A program made the position numbers and the translations under genes. From assembly GCA_016284975.1 (NCBI GenBank), contig JAEEPV010000029.1, positions 1 to 5,582 of the forward strand: a stretch of DNA of 5,582 bases, read 5' to 3'. A model generated the notes under the pieces. It saw nothing but the letters and a program-made list of their open reading frames with translations. It was not told the origin of the DNA and did no database searches. Every line of letters begins with the position of its first letter. Positions within the stretch are counted from its first letter, which is position 1. Origin of the DNA: Solobacterium sp. (lineage in GTDB: Bacteria > Bacillota_I > Bacilli_A > Erysipelotrichales > Erysipelotrichaceae). Positions 1 to 4,385 of this stretch are shown here, piece after piece.

Positions 1-776
1 CACTTGGTTCTTATGCCATGGGCGTACTGATCCGCTCCTTCGGCAACATTGCGGTTCCGTATGCGGTCGTTGTAACCTGTGCGATTTTCGCGTTCATCGT
101 CTATCTGCTGCCCCGGTTTGAAGACAAACCACTGAGTCTGGCAAAGAAACGGAAGGAAAACCCGAAAGGCAAGCTGATTGAAGACGAGCACCGGGACTTC
201 TTTGCAAAGAAGTATCCGACATTTATTGCCATGGTAATTGCAGTATTTATGATCCTGTATGAACAGAATGTTGCCAGCGCCTATCTGACACAGATCGTCA
301 ATCATGCCGGCGGCGATACACATACCGTAGGAATGTGCGGTGCGATCGGTGCATTCTGCGAAGTACCGATGATTTTCTTCTTTTCCAAACTGGCGAAGAA
401 GTATACGGTAAATCGGATGATCCTGTTCGGAGCGATCGGATTTCTGATTCGCATGATTGTCTTCCTCTTTGCAAACACGGTTCCGATGGCACTGTTTGGC
501 AGCGCCCTTTCCGGAATCTCCTACGCGATCATCGCGCCGGCAATCGTCTACTACGCAGACCACAATGTTGAAAACGAAGACAAGAATACTGCCCAGTCCT
601 ATATGGCAATGGCGCTGATGGTATCCGGTATCGCGGCAAACCTGTTCAGCGGCATCGTCTATGACAATCTGGGCTACAGCGCAATGATTATGGTGGCAAT
701 CGTCATTGGCGTGCTCGGTATAATCTTTACACTGGCAGCGATTCGCAAAGGCGACGCAGCGAAAAGCAACGCATGA
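1..776 (+). CDS. MFS transporter, C-terminal part (5' end outside window)
   Basis: Partial gene: the frame is open from the first base (first full codon at base 3) and stops at TGA 774-776, so the first several helices are missing. What remains has the layout of a 12-helix major facilitator: the end of the N-terminal half (AVPYAVVVTCAIFAFIVYLL), a charged cytoplasmic loop of about 40 residues rich in Lys, Glu and Asp, then six hydrophobic segments. A short basic stretch, SKLAKKYTVNRM, lies between the second and third of these, where MFS proteins carry their repeat-half loop signature. The general look resembles the LacY/NupG-like proton symporter branch (MFS_1_like), whose members import sugars or nucleosides; this is a family impression and the substrate cannot be read from the sequence. 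The protein ends with a short polar tail (RKGDAAKSNA). An intrinsic terminator follows nine bases after the stop. Confidence is high for MFS, low for substrate. Confidence 0.85.
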   Translation, partial: LGSYAMGVLIRSFGNIAVPYAVVVTCAIFAFIVYLLPRFEDKPLSLAKKRKENPKGKLIEDEHRDFFAKKYPTFIAMVIAVFMILYEQNVASAYLTQIVNHAGGDTHTVGMCGAIGAFCEVPMIFFFSKLAKKYTVNRMILFGAIGFLIRMIVFLFANTVPMALFGSALSGISYAIIAPAIVYYADHNVENEDKNTAQSYMAMALMVSGIAANLFSGIVYDNLGYSAMIMVAIVIGVLGIIFTLAAIRKGDAAKSNA

Positions 777-784
777 CAGGAAAC

Positions 785-813
785 AGACATCGGCATCCGC
801 CGGTGTCTTTTTT
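785..813 (+). terminator. Intrinsic terminator after the MFS gene
   Basis: Bases 785-793 (AGACATCGG) pair with 800-808 (CCGGTGTCT) as a 9-bp stem with one T-G wobble and a six-base loop, and a run of six T (808-813) follows. It lies just after the transporter stop codon, so it should end that transcript. It is also only a few bases before the ribosome-binding site of the next gene, leaving almost no room for a separate promoter. Confidence 0.8.
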
Positions 814-816
814 CCT

Positions 817-831
817 GGAGAGAGATTTTTG
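817..831 (+). promoter_or_regulatory. Shine-Dalgarno site supporting a TTG start at 829
   Basis: GGAGAGAG at 817-824 has its GGAG core eight bases before TTG 829-831, a normal spacing. The competing in-frame ATG at 871 has AGGGG at 864-868, only two bases upstream, which is too close, and AAGGGAG at 842-848, which is too far. The TTG start is therefore mildly favoured, although the 14 residues it adds are not obviously part of a domain. Confidence 0.5.
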
Positions 832-2757
832 TTTGTAATAGAAAGGGAGAATCAGTATCATTTAGGGGTAATGAAGGAAAAGGTTCAAAAACTGAAAGGC
901 ATCGCAAAGGACTTCTGGTCCGTTTTTTTGCTGTTTCTGAAAAACCTTATCTTATTCTTCCAAACGAAGGACGCAAAGAATATCCTGCTGTTTACGCTCT
1001 TCTGCTCGTTTCTTTCGATCGTCGGCGGAAGGTATCAGGATTTTATTATTTCCTTCATGTTTACAAAACTCTCCGGTTTTTCGTTTGTGAATATGGGAAA
1101 CATGATGGAAGTGGCAGTATCCCCGTTTGCCTATATCGCAATCTTTTCGGTTCTGATCTGTGCAACATTCTTCTCACTGTTTGAGATTGGCGGTCTGCTC
1201 CACGTATATTCCATGGCACAGGTCGGCCGTGACACCAACTTTGTAAACATGATGCTGGCAGGTTATCGTACCTGCAGGCGGACTCTGAATCCGAAGAACT
1301 GGGGCATCATCATTTTTCTGATCATATTAATGCCCCTTACCAAAGTCTTTCCGCTTTCCGGCGCGGGATATAAGGCGGCACTGCCATATTTTATTACACA
1401 GGGAATTCAGTCAAACCCCAGATTTCGCTATCTGAGTCTGATCGCCTATGCGCTCCTTCTGTTTGGAGTACTGGTCTATCTGTTTGCAATCATAATATAT
1501 GTCATGGAAGGAACCACGTTTCCCCAGGCTATGAAACGCAGCCGTAAGCTTGGCGGCAGGCATCTGCCAAATACGTTTCTGACGCTGGTTCTGTTTACGA
1601 TTCTGGTGAATTTCACGATTAATTCAATCTCCTCGATTATCCCAGTCAATATTGCCGAGCTGGTCGCAATGTTTCAGAAACAGTCTGTTACGGTTAAGCA
1701 GCAGGTCATCGGCTCCTATGTCTATGCACTGCGGCAGATCATCAAGTCAATGATCGGACCGGCTTTGAATACCGCGGCACTGACGGTTTTGTTTTATGCC
1801 TATCTGGAAGAGAATCATGAGTTCACGAAGATTGACCGGCGGATGTTCCGGTTTGTTGAGCTGAGTCAGAAAAAACTCAGAATTGCAACGACGACTGTCA
1901 CGGTTGTACTGACTGCCATGACGATCGGGCTTCTGTGGCATTATCGCTATCTGAGGGAACCGATCACATCGATGCCGGATGTCTGTGCGCACCGCGGAGA
2001 TAATATCCATGCGCCGGAGAATACGGTTCCGGCGTATGAGCTTGCATTCTCGGAAATGCTGCCATGGGTAGAAACGGATGTTCTGATGACATCGGACGGC
2101 GTTATTGTATGCTCGCATGATACTTCGATCGCACGGGTAACCGGTGCGGATGTGGTCATCGGAAAAACTACGTATGAAGAACTGCAGAAATACGAGATGG
2201 GCTCCTGGGTGCCGGGTCAGAAAAAATACGGTTCCGTACATGTACCGAAACTGGAAGAAATACTGAAACTGACAAAAGAATCTGAGGCAAGCATTCAGAT
2301 CGAACTGAAACCGCAGGATACGGATCAGAATCTGGAAGAAGAGGTTATTCGTCTGATTCATAAATATGAACTGGAAGACCGCTGTATGGTTATCTCTCTG
2401 TGGGGAGATGCCGTAAAGCGGATCCATGAGCTTGATCCTGAAATCAAGACGGCGATCTGTGTTAATGCGGCCTGGGAAGGTTATAAGGATGTCGAATATA
2501 AAACCAATCTTTCCATATCCGATAACGGTGTCAACGCGGATCTGGTCAAACAAATGCACGATGCGGGGATCCAGGTATTCTGCTGGACGGTGGATTCCAT
2601 GGATGATGTGCAGTATCTGGTCAGCTGCGGTGTAGATGTCATCGGCACCAATGATCCGCTCTCGATCATGGATGCCCTGGTTGTTGCAGACTATAAAGGC
2701 GGACTGAACCGGCTGTTTTATACGATTCTGCATGAAATTGCCACGATGGGACAATAA
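829..2757 (+). CDS. Membrane-anchored glycerophosphodiester phosphodiesterase (GPDPase_memb + GDPD domains)
   Basis: Hydrolyses glycerophosphodiesters to glycerol 3-phosphate and an alcohol (family knowledge). Residues 1-380 form a membrane domain with about seven hydrophobic helices near 52-70, 98-120, 157-175, 201-226, 248-270, 305-325 and 353-371, as in the GPDPase_memb family. Residues 384-630 are the GDPD TIM-barrel. Visible active-site motifs are H388-R389-G390, P396-E397-N398-T399, E415-x-D417, D423-G424, H430-D431, E492-x-K494 and W586 near the C-terminus; the usual catalytic His pair and metal-binding acids all look intact. Basic residues before the last helix (RRMFRF, KKLR) place that side in the cytoplasm, so the catalytic domain is inferred to face outward, suiting lipoteichoic acid fragments or external glycerophosphodiesters as substrate. 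The start is TTG 829, or ATG 871 (628 residues). The gene runs alone between a terminator and a convergent neighbour. Symbols such as glpQ or ugpQ would over-specify it. Confidence 0.93.
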   Translation: MFVIERENQYHLGVMKEKVQKLKGIAKDFWSVFLLFLKNLILFFQTKDAKNILLFTLFCSFLSIVGGRYQDFIISFMFTKLSGFSFVNMGNMMEVAVSPFAYIAIFSVLICATFFSLFEIGGLLHVYSMAQVGRDTNFVNMMLAGYRTCRRTLNPKNWGIIIFLIILMPLTKVFPLSGAGYKAALPYFITQGIQSNPRFRYLSLIAYALLLFGVLVYLFAIIIYVMEGTTFPQAMKRSRKLGGRHLPNTFLTLVLFTILVNFTINSISSIIPVNIAELVAMFQKQSVTVKQQVIGSYVYALRQIIKSMIGPALNTAALTVLFYAYLEENHEFTKIDRRMFRFVELSQKKLRIATTTVTVVLTAMTIGLLWHYRYLREPITSMPDVCAHRGDNIHAPENTVPAYELAFSEMLPWVETDVLMTSDGVIVCSHDTSIARVTGADVVIGKTTYEELQKYEMGSWVPGQKKYGSVHVPKLEEILKLTKESEASIQIELKPQDTDQNLEEEVIRLIHKYELEDRCMVISLWGDAVKRIHELDPEIKTAICVNAAWEGYKDVEYKTNLSISDNGVNADLVKQMHDAGIQVFCWTVDSMDDVQYLVSCGVDVIGTNDPLSIMDALVVADYKGGLNRLFYTILHEIATMGQ

Positions 2758-2802
2758 GAATACGAAAGCGCATTTTGAGCGTACAGGCAAATCCGCGGAA
2801 AG

Positions 2803-2826
2803 AAGGGTCCTGATAGGACTCTTTTT
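2803..2826 (+). terminator. Intrinsic terminator of the phosphodiesterase gene
   Basis: AAGGGTCCT (2803-2811) and AGGACTCTT (2815-2823) form a 9-bp stem with one G-T wobble and a three-base GAT loop. A T run at 2822-2826 overlaps the stem end. It sits 46 bases after the TAA and ends transcription before the convergent gene. Confidence 0.75.
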
Positions 2827-2833
2827 GAATGCG

Positions 2834-2859
2834 AAAAAAAACGGACGCATTTCTGCGTC
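2834..2859 (-). terminator. Intrinsic terminator of the CPBP gene, overlapping its stop codon
   Basis: On the minus strand GACGCA (2859-2854) and TGCGTC (2849-2844) form a perfect 6-bp stem closed by a GAAA tetraloop. After two bases (CG) comes an uninterrupted run of eight T (2841-2834). The stem begins inside the TGA stop codon at 2860-2858, so the hairpin and the stop share two bases. Confidence 0.8.
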
Positions 2860-3556
2860 AGCGTTCAATGATCTGAAGAATTCCAAGACAGCGGGGAAGG
2901 AATCCGATCACAAAATGGATCAGGACCGGGCCCCAGATGCTCGGGTATTTCTCAAACAGATAGCCGGTGATCATGCACAGCACCATCGCGCCGGTCATGT
3001 AATACAGCGGATACTGGAAGTGGATGATAAAGAAGAAGAATGCGGTGACCCAGACCGTCATATGCGGGTGCTTTCGATCAAATGCCTCACTGAAGTTATC
3101 CTGAACTACCAGCTTGATATAAATCTCCTGGAGAACGATGCTGACGGGGTAAAACCAGCGGGTATTCATGTTGAGATACAAACCGAAGTAAGGGATTTCC
3201 GCAATGGAAGGATCCTTGCTCTGCATGTAAAAACGGAAGCCGAGAAACGACAGAAGCACGATTACCGAGATCACGACGCTTGGCTTCATCTGCCTGGTGA
3301 AGATCTGCCTGGAAGGCCGCAATCCTTTCAGATTGATCTTCAACGGTGTCACCGCCAGGAAGATGACTGTAAGAATGACGACAGTCACCATCAGTGCCTT
3401 GCTGCCGTAAAACCGAGTCAAAGAGACATCATCACTTTTTGCGATCAGGCTGTACACACGGATATTGAAAACCATGATGGTTATGGTGGTGATGGCATAC
3501 AGTATCATGGTCATTGCCACGGACAGATTGAACTTGTTCTTTCCCATAAATATCAT
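2858..3556 (-). CDS. CPBP-family intramembrane protease-like protein (degenerate motifs)
   Basis: A 232-residue, mostly hydrophobic protein with about six to seven membrane segments (near 12-32, 53-72, 92-110, 134-152, 168-183, 186-201, 208-226). The C-terminal half matches the CPBP (CAAX protease/bacteriocin-processing, 'Abi') pattern. Motif 1 is Q143-E144-I-Y-I-K148 in place of EExxxR; motif 2 is F175-x-x-x-H179, as expected; motif 3 is H214-F-V-I-G218 in place of HxxxN/D. The metal-type residues E144, H179 and H214 are therefore present, but the first Glu, the Arg and the last Asn/Asp are replaced. Family members cleave prenylated proteins or peptides in the membrane or confer bacteriocin immunity; whether this one is active is open. 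The chosen ATG (3556-3554) has AGAGG four bases upstream; ATG 3547-3545 is an alternative with an overly long spacing. The opposite strand is open here but codes an implausible polar protein. Confidence 0.75.
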   Translation of the reverse strand: MIFMGKNKFNLSVAMTMILYAITTITIMVFNIRVYSLIAKSDDVSLTRFYGSKALMVTVVILTVIFLAVTPLKINLKGLRPSRQIFTRQMKPSVVISVIVLLSFLGFRFYMQSKDPSIAEIPYFGLYLNMNTRWFYPVSIVLQEIYIKLVVQDNFSEAFDRKHPHMTVWVTAFFFFIIHFQYPLYYMTGAMVLCMITGYLFEKYPSIWGPVLIHFVIGFLPRCLGILQIIER

Positions 3557-3582
3557 TTATCCTCTTCTAATTCCAAGTAACT

Positions 3583-3588
3583 ATTCTA
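3583..3588 (-). promoter_or_regulatory. Candidate -10 box for the CPBP gene
   Basis: On the minus strand TAGAAT (3588-3583) would start transcription about 20 bases before the ATG. Upstream lies a T/C-rich stretch (complement of the A/G tract 3597-3624), which could help as an UP-like element. No good -35 hexamer is visible at 16-18 bases, so this is weak. Confidence 0.3.
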
Positions 3589-3652
3589 TACGAGATCAAG
3601 GAAAAGAAAAGCAGAAAAAGAAAAGTCTGCTGCATGAGTAAATAATAGAGGA

Positions 3653-3664
3653 CTCAGACCTGAG
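3653..3664. repeat. Short inverted repeat CTCAG-AC-CTGAG
   Basis: Perfect 5-bp arms around two bases in the divergent intergenic region. CAGAC at 3655-3659 can alternatively pair with GTCTG at 3625-3629, and AGCAG at 3663-3667 with CTGCT at 3627-3631. These are short and could arise by chance; they are listed because they cluster just beside the larger dyad. Confidence 0.3.
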
Positions 3665-3670
3665 CAGTTT

Positions 3671-3704
3671 ATTGCGGGCGAATATGCGATGCATATTTGG
3701 CAAT
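3671..3704. repeat. 34-base inverted repeat (bulged hairpin or operator-like dyad)
   Basis: The core AATATGC-GAT-GCATATT (3681-3697) is a perfect 7-bp dyad around three bases. It extends by C3679-G3699 and a G3680-T3698 wobble. After an unpaired GGG (3676-3678), ATTGC (3671-3675) pairs with GCAAT (3700-3704). That gives about 14 pairs in total. No T run follows on either strand, so it is not a typical terminator. It lies between two divergent genes, upstream of both candidate promoters, where a regulator could bind. Confidence 0.55.
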
Positions 3705-3748
3705 TCATTGTTTCATCGGAACGTGTCGCGGATATTCTTTATATTTAA

Positions 3749-3754
3749 TATAAT
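3749..3754 (+). promoter_or_regulatory. Candidate -10 box for the DUF1232 gene
   Basis: A perfect TATAAT lies 27 bases before the ATG at 3782, within an AT-rich stretch (3731-3754). The bases at the expected -35 position (around 3726-3731, TCGCGG) do not resemble TTGACA and there is no TG extension, so an activator might be needed or the site may be fortuitous. Confidence 0.45.
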
Positions 3755-3768
3755 ATGAAAAATAAAGC

Positions 3769-3784
3769 GGGGGAGTTTACTATG
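3769..3784 (+). promoter_or_regulatory. Strong ribosome-binding site fixing the start at 3782
   Basis: GGGGGAG (3769-3775) sits six bases before ATG 3782-3784. The upstream in-frame ATG at 3755 has no ribosome site and directly abuts the TATAAT box, so it would lie at or upstream of the expected transcript start. The start at 3782 is preferred. Confidence 0.85.
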
Positions 3785-4162
3785 AGTGAAATGCTGAATA
3801 ATGAAAAGGTGAATCAGATCCTTGAAGAACAGACCGAGAAGGCAAAGTCCATTCTTGATAACCGGGAAGAAATGCTCAGGGTGCTTGTAAACGTGGAAGA
3901 AAAGATTCGCTCTTCGGAAGCGCTGGCTTCGATTGAAGGCCTTTCCGCTATGATCAACGCGGTCAGAAGTTATGTATATGGAAACGGATCCGGAATTTCA
4001 GAAGAAGGTGCTGCGGTAATGACGGGCACGCTTCAGTATCTAACGGAGTCCGAAGACTATTTTGCAGACAATACGCCAGTGATCGGTCTGTTGGACGACA
4101 TGGCGCTCATCTGGGCGGCACTTGAACGGGTGAAAATGGAACTGCAGACATTTGGAAAATAA
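3782..4162 (+). CDS. Small DUF1232/YkvA-like protein
   Basis: A 126-residue acidic protein. The N-terminal half (to about residue 55) is charged and probably helical, with many Glu/Lys (EEQTEKAKSILDNREEMLRV). The C-terminal part resembles the DUF1232 (YkvA) domain: a short Tyr-containing stretch, a hydrophobic-to-acidic segment, then the hallmark P99-V-I-G-L-L-D105-D106 followed by a helix (MALIWAALERVKMEL). DUF1232 normally reads YxxxPxDxIPDxxPxxGxxDD; here the 'PxDLIPD' part is worn down to ESEDYFADN, and the region is less hydrophobic than in membrane-associated relatives. The biochemical function of the family is not established, so none is assigned. It starts at ATG 3782 behind GGGGGAG. 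It is divergent from the CPBP gene and 220 bases from the next gene, so probably monocistronic. Confidence 0.75.
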   Translation: MSEMLNNEKVNQILEEQTEKAKSILDNREEMLRVLVNVEEKIRSSEALASIEGLSAMINAVRSYVYGNGSGISEEGAAVMTGTLQYLTESEDYFADNTPVIGLLDDMALIWAALERVKMELQTFGK

Positions 4163-4170
4163 TCTGCAGG

Positions 4171-4209
4171 GAATTGTATTCAGACAGCAGCGGGAATGAA
4201 TTCTTTTTT
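4171..4209 (+). terminator. Possible weak terminator after the DUF1232 gene
   Basis: GAATT..ATTC (4171-4181) can pair with GAAT.AATTC (4194-4203) as a bulged, AT-rich stem around a 12-base loop, directly followed by six T (4204-4209). The T run and its place after the stop codon suit a terminator, but the stem is weak. Confidence 0.4.
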
Positions 4210-4243
4210 CCTTCTTGAACGACAGCTTCCAAAACAGAACAGG

Positions 4244-4270
4244 TTGGAACAGGAAGTAATCTGATATGAT
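4244..4270 (+). promoter_or_regulatory. Candidate extended -10 promoter for the GGDEF gene
   Basis: TG-A-TATGAT (4262-4270) is an extended -10 with a 5/6 match to TATAAT. TTGGAA at 4244-4249 could be the -35, but the spacer is only 15 bases. Transcription from about 4277 would give a leader of roughly 105 bases. The leader begins at a small hairpin, CTGTT-CGAA-AACAG (4275-4288). Confidence 0.45.
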
Positions 4271-4361
4271 GAAACTGTTCGAAAACAGCACAGGCGGATA
4301 ACGAAACAGATTCGTGCATGCATGGTTCCTGGAGGAGCTGATTTCGATTGTTATATGAAAG

Positions 4362-4385
4362 AAGGGAGGAAGAAGTTTACTCATG
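4362..4385 (+). promoter_or_regulatory. Ribosome-binding site of the GGDEF gene
   Basis: AAGGGAGGA (4362-4370) is a near-perfect anti-16S match, 12 bases before ATG 4383-4385. The spacing is a little long, but the alternative ATG at 4398 is much farther away, so 4383 is the better start. Confidence 0.7.

Noticed and set aside
1747..2886. Long minus-strand open frame (379 codons) inside the phosphodiesterase gene
   Set aside because: The plus strand codes an intact enzyme with all catalytic motifs there; the minus-strand product is Phe/Arg/Ile-rich without recognisable structure.
2732..3580. Long plus-strand open frame (282 codons) opposite the CPBP gene
   Set aside because: Its product is a polar, His/Asp/Lys-rich sequence without domains, a typical antisense shadow of a hydrophobic gene. 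It overlaps the phosphodiesterase end and has no ribosome site, whereas the minus-strand frame gives coherent membrane helices, motifs and a terminator.
3755..3781. Upstream ATG start for the DUF1232 gene, adding nine residues
   Set aside because: It has no Shine-Dalgarno and directly abuts the TATAAT box, so it would fall before or at the transcript start; the GGGGGAG site fits ATG 3782.
4277..4382. Cyclic-di-GMP (GEMM) riboswitch in the GGDEF leader
   Set aside because: The stretch GCACAGGCGGATAACGAAAC is faintly reminiscent of GEMM, but the conserved GACGCAAAGCC part and the paired stems are missing.
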